NCBI GenBank assembly: GCA_945864225.1
Contig: CAMBAL010000026.1
Span: forward strand, 1-33,404
Origin: an uncultured Blautia sp.
GTDB taxonomy: Bacteria; Bacillota; Clostridia; Lachnospirales; Lachnospiraceae
Reading direction: 5' to 3'
Length of the DNA: 33,404 bases
The notes beneath the pieces are model-generated. The model had not been told where the DNA came from, searched no databases, and saw nothing but the letters and a program-made list of their open reading frames with translations. Both the position numbers and the translations under genes were made by a program. Positions 16,758 through 23,616 of this stretch are shown in pieces. Every line of letters starts with the position of its first letter. Position 1 is the stretch's first letter.

Positions 16758-18257
16758 TCAGATTCTTCCGTATCTCTTTGCGAGTACCGCCATTTCTTTA
16801 CGCATTTTTCTGGAGAACTGTCCCTTCTTAAGACGCCATTTCCAGTTCTTCCCAAGAGTCGAGGGCTGATTGATACGGGCTGAGTTATCCAGTCCCAGAT
16901 AATCCTGCATCGGAATAATACAAAGATTTGCCACACTTCTCATCACAAGACAGATGAGGTCTTTGTGAATTTCTTCGTCAGAATCATGGAAATTATTCAG
17001 ATATTCCCGTACCATCTTTCTCTCAGGTGCTGTAATATCCTGGAACCAGGAAACCAGTGTTTCATTGTCATGGGTTCCGGTATAAACCACACAGTTGCGC
17101 GGATAATTATGCGGCAGATAATCACTGGCATTTCCCGTGTCACGCTCATCAAACGCAAACTCAATAACCTTCATATTCGGATATCCGCTGTCTGCCACCA
17201 GCTGTTTCACAGAATCCGTCATATAGCCAAGGTCTTCTGCGATAATATCTTTCTGCCCCAGACGACTGGAAATCGCACGGAAAAGATCCATTCCCGGTCC
17301 CTTTTCCCACCAGCCATTCTCGGCAGTTTTATCTCCAAACGGGATGGCATAGTATTCATCAAATCCACGGAAATGATCGATGCGGACTACATCATACATT
17401 TTGAAGCAATGTGCGATACGCTTGATCCACCAGTCAAATCCGGTCTGTTTGTGTACTTCCCAGTTATACAGCGGATTCCCCCAGAGCTGTCCTGTTGCGG
17501 AAAATCCATCCGGAGGGCACCCTGCCACCTGTGTCGGCTGATTATTCTGATCCAGTTTAAACAGCCACGGATTTGCCCAGGTATCTGCACTGTCCATTGC
17601 CACATAGATCGGAATATCACCGATAATGCGGATTCCCTTTTCGTTCGCATAAGCTTTCAGTTTTGCCCACTGTTCATAGAATTTAAACTGCAGGTATTCA
17701 TAAAATTCAATATCAAAATAAAGTTCTCTGCGATAGTAATCCAGCGCGTTCTGCCAGCGAAGACGGATATCTTCCGCCCATTCACTCCAGGCAACTCCGC
17801 CAAAACGCTGTTTGACTGCCATAAAAAGCGCATAATCCTTCAGCCAGTAGCCCTGTTCTTCCTGAAACTTTCTAAATTCCGGATTTTCGGAAATGTTGCT
17901 GCGCTCATATGCCTTGCGAAGAAGAACCGTCCGTCCTTCATAAATCTTTCCATAATCCACATTGGACGGATCATCGCCAAAATCCACTTTGTTGCACTCT
18001 CTGCGGGTAAGAACTCCCTCTTCGATCAGATCATCCAGGCTGATAAAATATGGATTTCCTGCAAAGGTAGAAAATGACTGATAAGGGGAATCCCCATAAC
18101 TGGTAGGTCCAAGCGGAAGGATCTGCCAGTAGCTCTGTCCGGCTTCCTTCAGCTGATCAACAAATTCATATGCGCTTTTCGAAAAGCATCCGATTCCGTA
18201 TCTGGACGGCAGACTGCTCACCGGAAGCAGAACGCCGCATTTTCTCTCGTTTATCAT
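16758..18257 (-). CDS. malQ: 4-alpha-glucanotransferase
   Basis: Amylomaltase (GH77), 499 residues. It transfers alpha-1,4-glucan segments between maltodextrins in the cytoplasm. Family motifs are seen throughout: GVLLPVSSLPSRYGIG at the N-terminus, GPTSYGDSPYQSFSTFAGNP, the nucleophile Asp in VVRIDHFRGFDEY, the acid/base Glu in IIAEDLG, and YTGTHDNET. The length is normal for bacterial MalQ. The start is ATG 18257, with GGAGG upstream. A longer in-frame ATG at 18338 would add 27 residues absent from the family and has no ribosome site. It is monocistronic, with a strong terminator. It sits between the sugar operon and the orphan binding protein and probably feeds the same carbohydrate metabolism. 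Confidence 0.95.
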   Translation of the reverse strand: MINERKCGVLLPVSSLPSRYGIGCFSKSAYEFVDQLKEAGQSYWQILPLGPTSYGDSPYQSFSTFAGNPYFISLDDLIEEGVLTRRECNKVDFGDDPSNVDYGKIYEGRTVLLRKAYERSNISENPEFRKFQEEQGYWLKDYALFMAVKQRFGGVAWSEWAEDIRLRWQNALDYYRRELYFDIEFYEYLQFKFYEQWAKLKAYANEKGIRIIGDIPIYVAMDSADTWANPWLFKLDQNNQPTQVAGCPPDGFSATGQLWGNPLYNWEVHKQTGFDWWIKRIAHCFKMYDVVRIDHFRGFDEYYAIPFGDKTAENGWWEKGPGMDLFRAISSRLGQKDIIAEDLGYMTDSVKQLVADSGYPNMKVIEFAFDERDTGNASDYLPHNYPRNCVVYTGTHDNETLVSWFQDITAPERKMVREYLNNFHDSDEEIHKDLICLVMRSVANLCIIPMQDYLGLDNSARINQPSTLGKNWKWRLKKGQFSRKMRKEMAVLAKRYGRI

Positions 18258-18322
18258 ATATCTATTGCTCCTCCCTGAAAAACTGACAGCAAAATTACTG
18301 AATAGTAACATAGTGTCATATT

Positions 18323-18334
18323 TTTCCCGGGAAA
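18323..18334. promoter_or_regulatory. perfect 12-bp palindrome upstream of malQ
   Basis: TTTCCCGGGAAA, about 70 bp before the malQ ATG. On the minus strand it lies just after a TTGATT -35-like element. It may be an operator, but no regulator can be assigned. Confidence 0.35.
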
Positions 18335-18368
18335 TCAATATAAAAAACCGTAGATTTATAGCACGTTT

Positions 18369-19376
18369 TCACTTTACTGCGTTCTGCGCGTAATCTGTCA
18401 CTACAAGGTTCTCATAAGAAACTCGTTCTTTCAGCTCTCCCGCTTCCTCCAGAATATCCTGCAGCAGTTCAAAGCTCTCTTTTTCAAAAATAAGATTTTC
18501 TTTCCAGGTATCCTGCTCATAATAACGCTTCACAATGGTCGTAATCGTAGCCAGATCGGTTTCCGGGAACTGCGGTGCTATCACTTCCGCAATTTCCTCC
18601 GGGGTATGATCCTGCACATAATTCATTCCCCGCTGAAGCGCATTGGTGAATTTCTGCATCACATCCGGATGTTCTTCCATAAAGCTGGTTTTTGCACTGT
18701 AGGAAGTGTATGGTACATACCCGGAATCCACCCCAAGAGATGCCACCACATAACCTGCGCCCTCCTGCTCCAATGCGGTCGCAGCCGGTTCAAATTCAAC
18801 ACTGAACTCTCCCAGACCACCCGAAAATGCAGCTGCCGTAGAACCAAAATCAATACTCTGGTCAATTTCCAGATCCGTTTCCGGATCAATGCCATGCTGT
18901 TTGAGGATATACTCAAATACCATTTCAGGCATGCCACCTTTTCGCCCTCCAAGAACAAAACGCCCCTTGATATCTTCCCATTCAAAATCAGGCATTTCTT
19001 CCCGTGCAACCAAAAAATTACCGGCACGCTGTGTGAGCTGTGCAAAGTTGATCACCGGATCGGTTGCTCCTTCCTGATAAGCATAGATAGAAGCTTCTGC
19101 TCCCATGAAACCGATATCAGCCTCTCCGGAGAGTACAGCAGTCAAAACTTTGTCGGCTCCAAAACCAGTTACAAGCGTCATCTCAAGTCCCTCATCCTGA
19201 AAATATCCTTCTTCAATCGCCACATATTGAGGTGCATAAAAAATAGAATGGGCAACCTCATTTAAAGTAACCTTTTGAAGCTCTTCATCCTTTTTCTCCG
19301 CAAATGCATTTAAGGGCAAAGCCGTTATCGCCAGAACCAGGGCTGCTGTCAGTGCAATCCATTTACTCTTTCTCAT
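18369..19376 (-). CDS. NMT1/SsuA-like ABC substrate-binding protein, orphan
   Basis: A 335-residue exported binding protein with a signal peptide (MRKSKWIALTAALVLAITAL, cleavage likely after NAFA). The body has the NMT1/THI5/SsuA features: HSIFYAPQYVAIEEGYFQDEGL near the start and GEADIGFMGAEASIYAYQEG. This family binds nitrate, sulfonates, taurine, thiamine precursors and similar ligands. The ligand cannot be fixed from sequence. No cysteine suitable for lipidation follows the signal peptide. No cognate permease or ATPase is adjacent: malQ lies 111 bp downstream and a DUF6179-like gene upstream. I looked for a TPP riboswitch in the ~225-bp leader and do not see the conserved elements. The ATG follows GGGAGG. 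Confidence 0.88.
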   Translation of the reverse strand: MRKSKWIALTAALVLAITALPLNAFAEKKDEELQKVTLNEVAHSIFYAPQYVAIEEGYFQDEGLEMTLVTGFGADKVLTAVLSGEADIGFMGAEASIYAYQEGATDPVINFAQLTQRAGNFLVAREEMPDFEWEDIKGRFVLGGRKGGMPEMVFEYILKQHGIDPETDLEIDQSIDFGSTAAAFSGGLGEFSVEFEPAATALEQEGAGYVVASLGVDSGYVPYTSYSAKTSFMEEHPDVMQKFTNALQRGMNYVQDHTPEEIAEVIAPQFPETDLATITTIVKRYYEQDTWKENLIFEKESFELLQDILEEAGELKERVSYENLVVTDYAQNAVK

Positions 19377-19483
19377 GTGGATCCTCCCTCGTACTGAAAG
19401 ATTTCTTCTGTTAGGATATGCGCAGAGGAAGGCACAGGTTCCTGATGATTCTTAAAATCATAAAAGGTTCTTAACAACAGACG

Positions 19484-19616
19484 TTTTTCAAAGCAGGATT
19501 CTCCGCCTGCGTCGGATTACTTTAGCAATATAATTCCTCTCCGCCGCAGTGCGATCCTGTCGGAGGGCTTTATTTTATCATAGAAAAATGCAAATCACTT
19601 GCCTATGATAAAATAA
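19484..19616. repeat. structured intergenic repeat, copy 1
   Basis: Contains imperfect direct repeats of a TCTCCGCC...GCG-GAT motif (near 19499 and 19537), then a perfect 12-bp hairpin (19572-19583 with 19603-19614). The hairpin arms and loop match the hairpin at 21662-21702, and both are preceded by a CCTG...GGCTTT motif. The stop codon of the DUF6179-like gene lies inside the hairpin's right arm. It may serve as that gene's 3' end structure. Confidence 0.65.
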
Positions 19617-20442
19617 AAATTTTGTCCAAAGTATGATACTTCACTGCATACTCAATACGAACAGCTATATTCTTGACATCCTTGCAAAGATAATCATATA
19701 TTTGACTGTCTGATGCCCCCATTTCCTGCAATACTCGGTAAACCATTTTCTTTAATAAACCCTCCGTCTCTGCCAGGGAATTCAGCGAAAAAATATCCGA
19801 TAATTTCTGATATTCCTCCTCCTGAAATCCAAAACCACGTAAAGATTTTCCAAGCGCAATATGCCCAATGGTATTCATCAGAACAATACTGGCAATATTC
19901 TCTATCATATGCTCGTACTCAGGAACCATCTGTTTCAAGATAGAAATCACATAATTCCTATCAAACAGACTGAGAAATTTCTGTTCTGTCTGAACAGATC
20001 GCATGAATACATATACTGCATCGACACCGTATTTGCACTGAATATTCTCTAAAATCGGATAATCCAATGTGAGAATGGTATTCTGCGGAAAAAATTTCGC
20101 ATCATACCATTTCAAAAATTCGGGGATTCCCTTTTGCACCGTATCATGCAGACAGATTACATTGTAGTCATCAAAATATGCTGACATTTCATTGAAAATA
20201 TTCAGTACATTCTTTACTTTTTCCAGCACAAGCTGTGCACCCGTCTGATATTGTTCCATAACGGAAATATCCCGCTTACATAAATGGTTTGGCTCTGAAT
20301 TCCAGTATTCGTCTAAACAGAAAATTACCCCCTGCATAAGTTCCTGTGCGTTTTCATAAGTGATTGAAGTACTGTCACATCCTGCATATTGTTTAGCCAG
20401 ATCAGCAACGATCGGTATCAGTTCTTCCATCCTGTAATCCAT
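19603..20442 (-). CDS. DUF6179-like protein, function unknown
   Basis: 279 residues, soluble, mostly helical, no signal or membrane segment. I recognise it only as resembling the DUF6179 family, which in Clostridia sits next to DUF6323. Visible features are a conserved-looking N-terminus (MEELIPIVADLAKQYAG), a central Leu/Ile-rich helical block and ILTLDYPIL in the middle. The ATG lies 4 bp after the preceding gene's stop, with GGAGGTAGAGGA providing the ribosome site, so the two are co-translated. The last codons and UAG fall within a hairpin repeat, so the extreme C-terminus (KIFILS) may have been set by the repeat. No biochemical role can be stated. Confidence 0.72.
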   Translation of the reverse strand: MDYRMEELIPIVADLAKQYAGCDSTSITYENAQELMQGVIFCLDEYWNSEPNHLCKRDISVMEQYQTGAQLVLEKVKNVLNIFNEMSAYFDDYNVICLHDTVQKGIPEFLKWYDAKFFPQNTILTLDYPILENIQCKYGVDAVYVFMRSVQTEQKFLSLFDRNYVISILKQMVPEYEHMIENIASIVLMNTIGHIALGKSLRGFGFQEEEYQKLSDIFSLNSLAETEGLLKKMVYRVLQEMGASDSQIYDYLCKDVKNIAVRIEYAVKYHTLDKIFILS

Positions 20443-20446
20443 TCCT

Positions 20447-20983
20447 CTACCTCCAGCAAAGCTCTCTCAATACCTGTAAATACAATTCTTTATCCCATCT
20501 TTGAACAATATCGATTCTGGAAAATTCACCTTTTCCCTGCGTGATTTTGTGACCGCTGTAACCGGCGCGGATTGCTTCACTGAAGATTTCCAGGCAGGTG
20601 CTTTCCAGATAATCCAGATCTCCATAGCAGACATCTTCAAATTGTTCTCTCATAAAATTCAGCAGTTCTTCATCAGAAATCTCATCATGCATTTCATTTT
20701 TATATTCAAAAAAGATTTCCTGAAGACGTATCAGGGTATTCAGATAGTTATTTTGTGAAATAAAAGAAGAATCACAAAAAGTATAAATGATCTGCGGAAG
20801 AATACTTTGTCCAAATTCAATCCTTCCGGTTGCTTTTAACGTGTTATTTCTTTCCGAAAGCAGAAGTTCTGCTTCTGTTTCAGATAGCTGCAATCCATAT
20901 TTTTCCGTATATTGATTGGTTTCCTGAATCTGTTTTAACCCCATTTGCCGGTTCAGAATATCCAGCCAGTTTTGCTCACCCAT
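20447..20983 (-). CDS. DUF6323-like protein, function unknown
   Basis: 178 residues, soluble and acidic. It resembles the DUF6323 family: near the N-terminus the pattern YGLQLSETEAELLLSERNN, then GRIEFGQSILPQIIYTFCDSSFI. The start is ATG 20983, with GGAGG 7 nt upstream; an upstream GTG at 20989 lies too close to the ribosome site. It forms a tight two-gene operon with the DUF6179-like gene, 4 bp apart, which suggests the two products act together. The family name is by recollection of sequence pattern and context, not a search. Function is unknown. Confidence 0.75.
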   Translation of the reverse strand: MGEQNWLDILNRQMGLKQIQETNQYTEKYGLQLSETEAELLLSERNNTLKATGRIEFGQSILPQIIYTFCDSSFISQNNYLNTLIRLQEIFFEYKNEMHDEISDEELLNFMREQFEDVCYGDLDYLESTCLEIFSEAIRAGYSGHKITQGKGEFSRIDIVQRWDKELYLQVLRELCWR

Positions 20984-21041
20984 ATGCACACCTCCATCGT
21001 TGGAAGTGTAGTATACCCCGGAATGAAAAACAGTACCAGCC

Positions 21042-21106
21042 TTGAATTTTTGGCGATTTTGTGGTAATATAATGGTGTCAGGAAGAGAAAAATTCTTCCT
21101 TTTTTT
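21042..21106 (+). promoter_or_regulatory. promoter followed at once by a terminator (plus strand)
   Basis: -35 TTGAAT (21042-21047), a 17-bp spacer, and an extended -10 TGGTAATAT (21062-21070). Then a 7-bp stem (21080-21086 with 21094-21100) runs into seven Ts. Any transcript would be only ~30 nt. It lies between two minus-strand genes. Confidence 0.4.
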
Positions 21107-21557
21107 ATTTCAATGTGTAGTTCCATTCACCATTTTTCTGTTCATAATGAAACTCATTAATATCCTCTTCCAGAAATACTCTCAGCATATCTGCCATTCC
21201 ATATGCCAGATTTCCTTTTTTCATTTCTTCCAGAGACATCCATCTGACCTCGCCTTCTCTTGAAGATTTCAGTTCACCATGATATACATTGGTTTTGTAA
21301 AACACCACCAGGTATCTGCTGCCTTCTTCTGTCTGCCAGTCTTTTGTCCCGCAGATTCTGGGTTTTTCTATGGTTAAACCGGTCTCTTCAAACACTTCCC
21401 TGATTACAGAATCCACAAATGACTCCCCCTTCTCAATATGTCCTCCCGGAAAAGTAAGCCCTCCCCAGTCTTCATCCACTCTGTCCTGAACGACAACATT
21501 TCCTCTGTCATCATAAATCATACACATATTCGTCAATGTTACAACTTCTGTACGCAT
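21105..21557 (-). CDS. NUDIX hydrolase (MutT-like)
   Basis: 150 residues, cytoplasmic. The NUDIX box is complete: GGHIEKGESF, then REVFEETGL (~39-62), matching G-x5-E-x7-R-E-x2-E-E-x-G. The metal-binding glutamates are therefore intact. The N-terminus (TLTNMCMIYDDRGNVVVQDR) and the length fit the 8-oxo-dGTP diphosphatase-like MutT/MutX group that hydrolyses oxidised nucleotides, but other nucleoside diphosphate substrates are possible. The ATG follows GAGGAG by 7 nt. It stands alone, flanked by repeat hairpins upstream and a short T-rich region downstream. Confidence 0.92.
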   Translation of the reverse strand: MRTEVVTLTNMCMIYDDRGNVVVQDRVDEDWGGLTFPGGHIEKGESFVDSVIREVFEETGLTIEKPRICGTKDWQTEEGSRYLVVFYKTNVYHGELKSSREGEVRWMSLEEMKKGNLAYGMADMLRVFLEEDINEFHYEQKNGEWNYTLK

Positions 21558-21605
21558 CTCAAACTCCTCTTCTGTCTATATCTTTCCTTATCTCTGATAC
21601 GATTT

Positions 21606-21702
21606 CCTGCCCGAAGGGCTTTTTTATATTATGCAAGGAAGAATCCTGCCCGGAAGGCTTTTTTTATCATAGAAAAATGCAAAGCACTTTTCTATGATAA
21701 AA
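21606..21702. repeat. hairpin repeat, copy 2
   Basis: Two near-copies of CCTGCCCGAAGGGCTTTTTTA-type small hairpins begin at about 21607 and 21645. A 15-bp perfect stem follows (21662-21676 with 21688-21702). The last stem matches the hairpin at 19572-19614 in arms and loop. Confidence 0.65.
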
Positions 21703-21707
21703 GAAAA

Positions 21708-21750
21708 GGCGATTGTTACACACTTCATGCTCCCACAATCGCCATTTTTT
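21708..21750. terminator. rho-independent terminator
   Basis: A perfect 9-bp stem (21708-21716 with 21735-21743) is followed on the plus strand by ATTTTTTTG. On the minus strand it is followed by TTTTCTTTT. No plus-strand gene lies just upstream. It could end a short minus-strand transcript from the TATAAT at 21865-21860. Confidence 0.65.
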
Positions 21751-21888
21751 TGTATATAAAGCTATATTAATTTTATTGCAATTGTCACAACACCCAGAAG
21801 CGCCAGTACAATCCCGACTACTTTCCTCCCGCTTTCTGATAGTAATTTACTAACCAGCTATTATACAGTATTTTCACTCAAATGTATA

Positions 21889-22023
21889 TTGGAATTCCAC
21901 GGTCTTATTGTTGCTGTTATCAGCTTATGCTTAACAGCCTTTGGACTTGGTTACGCAATAGGATACAATCACGCAAAAAACAACCGTACCAGCCTCTCGC
22001 AAACTGAACGGTTATTTTCTTAA
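21889..22023 (+). pseudogene. possible small hydrophobic peptide, type I toxin-like remnant
   Basis: A 44-codon frame starting TTG at 21889 encodes one membrane helix (GLIVAVISLCLTAFGLGYAI) followed by a charged tail with RTSLSQTERLFS. This is the shape of a short toxic membrane peptide. The 3' end continues into an ACGGTTA/TAACCGT stem (22008-22014 with 22041-22047), as in small-toxin loci I recall from Firmicutes. No good ribosome site or ATG is present, so it may be a decayed copy. On the other strand, 21857-21762 is a second short frame with a hydrophobic stretch (GIVLALLGVVTIAIKLI), also without a canonical start. The rest of 21558-22144 holds only hairpins and no convincing gene. Confidence 0.3.
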
Positions 22024-22144
22024 CTAATCATAATGTGGGCTAACCGTCTATCGGCAGCACCATTTTTATAATCACATTAGCATTTTGCAGTAGATATATC
22101 AAATGGATTTCATCCTTAAATAGATCAGCATTCATCAACTTGAA

Positions 22145-22998
22145 TCAACACCACTCAATTGCCGCCGTCGGTCTCCCGGTACAATCATATAAAACACGAT
22201 TTATTCCGTTTACTTCATTTACAATCCGGTTTGTTGCCGAAAAAAGTACTTCCCATGGAAGTTCTGATGCTTTGGCTGTTACAAAATCAGCAGTTACAAC
22301 AGCTCTAAGTATCACCGCATAGTCATATGTCCGAAAATCCCCCATGACTCCTACTGATTTCATATCAGACAGAACTGCAAAGCACTGACCGGGCTGATTT
22401 TTCAGATTGGCACGGCTGATTTCCTCCAGAAAAACAGTATCTGCTCTGCGCAGAATTTCTACTTTTTCGCGAGTCACCTCGCCGATGATTCTTACAGCCA
22501 GACCAGCTTCTGGAAATGAGAATCCATTGATAACAGAACACGGAATCCCCAGGGCCAGACCTGTCTCCCTGATTTTTTCATCGGACATCGCACAGAGCGG
22601 TGCAACAAATCCTTTCCACTGCATACTTTCCGGAAAAGAAGGGAGAACCTGACGTATTCTTCCAATACGCACTCCATTTCATTCCGGATTTTTCTTCTCT
22701 TTTCTTCCGGATCTGTCACCTTTCTCAAAAGGTCAAAAAAACGAGACTGCACATCCACTCGGATAAGATTTGTCCTGAAAATGCCGTTTCTTCCAAACAA
22801 CCTTTCTACTTCTTCTCTTTTTCCGGCTCTCAGCAAACCATGATCCACAAATAGACAGGTAAGCTGATTTCCGATTGCTCTGGAAATACATGCGGCTGCG
22901 ACCGTGGATGCCAGACTGCCGGTCAATGCACACACAACCTGATCCTGACCAATCTCCCTGCGAATATCCTGAATCATTTTTTCTGTAAAAGTTTCCAT
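22145..22998 (-). pseudogene. GuaA-like ATP-pyrophosphatase fragment, frameshifted
   Basis: Homologous to the synthetase part of GMP synthase (GuaA), without the N-terminal glutaminase domain. The first frame from ATG 22998 (ribosome site GGAGGAGG) carries FTEKMIQDIRREIG, NQLTCLFVDHGLL, VTDPEEKRRKI. The C-terminal dimerisation domain continues in another frame: GLAVRIIGEVTREKVEILR, SVGVMGDFRTYDYAV, RIVNEVNGINRVLYD, ending AAIEWC. The frame change lies in about 22600-22672. The ATP loop, normally SGGVDSS, reads TGSLAST and lacks the catalytic Asp. The segment holding the family's QGTxYPDV and KSHHNVGG motifs is missing. It is therefore a relic or a non-catalytic derivative, not a working GMP synthase. 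It lies 68 bp after the GNAT gene. Confidence 0.82.
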
Positions 22999-23066
22999 AA
23001 CGGTATTTCCTCCTCCCGGATTTTCCAATTGTTTCACCCATTATACCGCATGCCGCATTCTTTTTT

Positions 23067-23585
23067 TTATTTTATCACGCATGTCATTTCATGCCATTTT
23101 TCTCCGCCCCATTCCGAGTTTGCCTCGCCGCAATCGGTAAATCCCATTTTTTTGTACATTTCAACTTTGGAATCAAGGCAAGTAAGAAGAAGCATATGAC
23201 GGCCATTTTTCCGCTCTCTTTCCACATAGCGGGACATTAATTCTGTGGCCAGCCCCTGTCTGCGGTATTCCGGGAGAACATCCAGTCCAAGCAGCATGAT
23301 ATTTTTTCCCTCCGGATCATAAAGGCTCACATCTGTAAAAAATTCATCCCGGAAAGAATCCTCTCTGGTAGCAAGTCCATTTAAGAAACCAGCTAATTCC
23401 CCCGTTTCCCGATCTGCCGCAACCAGAAATAACTCTGGTGCCGCAGACACTCGTTCTCTCATGTGCTCCGCAGAACACGCCTCGTTTGGAGGAAAACAGA
23501 TCTGCTCAATTTTGATCGCCTGATCTGCCTCATCCTGTCTGATATTTCGAAATTCAAACCGCTCCTCTAATCTCGTATTTTCCAT
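23067..23585 (-). CDS. GNAT-family N-acetyltransferase
   Basis: About 172 residues, cytoplasmic. The acetyl-CoA-binding motif A is seen as LLGLDVLPEYRRQGLATELM (R-x2-G-x-A), with motif B around LLLTCLDSKVEMYKKMGF. The pattern of an N-terminal IEQICFPPNEACS and a later MGFTDCGEANSEWGGEKWHEM resembles arylalkylamine/AANAT-like GNATs. The substrate is unknown. The start is placed at ATG 23585, since the ATG at 23591 is only 3 nt from the GGGAG ribosome site. It lies 31 bp after the SEC-C gene, so the two are likely co-transcribed. Confidence 0.9.
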   Translation of the reverse strand: MENTRLEERFEFRNIRQDEADQAIKIEQICFPPNEACSAEHMRERVSAAPELFLVAADRETGELAGFLNGLATREDSFRDEFFTDVSLYDPEGKNIMLLGLDVLPEYRRQGLATELMSRYVERERKNGRHMLLLTCLDSKVEMYKKMGFTDCGEANSEWGGEKWHEMTCVIK

Positions 23586-23616
23586 AATCATTTACTCCCT
23601 GTTTCTCTGTCTGCTG

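Noticed and set aside
18258-18338. Longer malQ start at 18338
   Set aside because: The added residues are not part of the GH77 family and span the likely promoter. GGAGG precedes the ATG at 18257.
19377-19602. TPP or other riboswitch before the NMT1/THI5-like gene
   Set aside because: The conserved thi-box elements were not found on reading the leader. The structure there belongs to a dispersed hairpin repeat.
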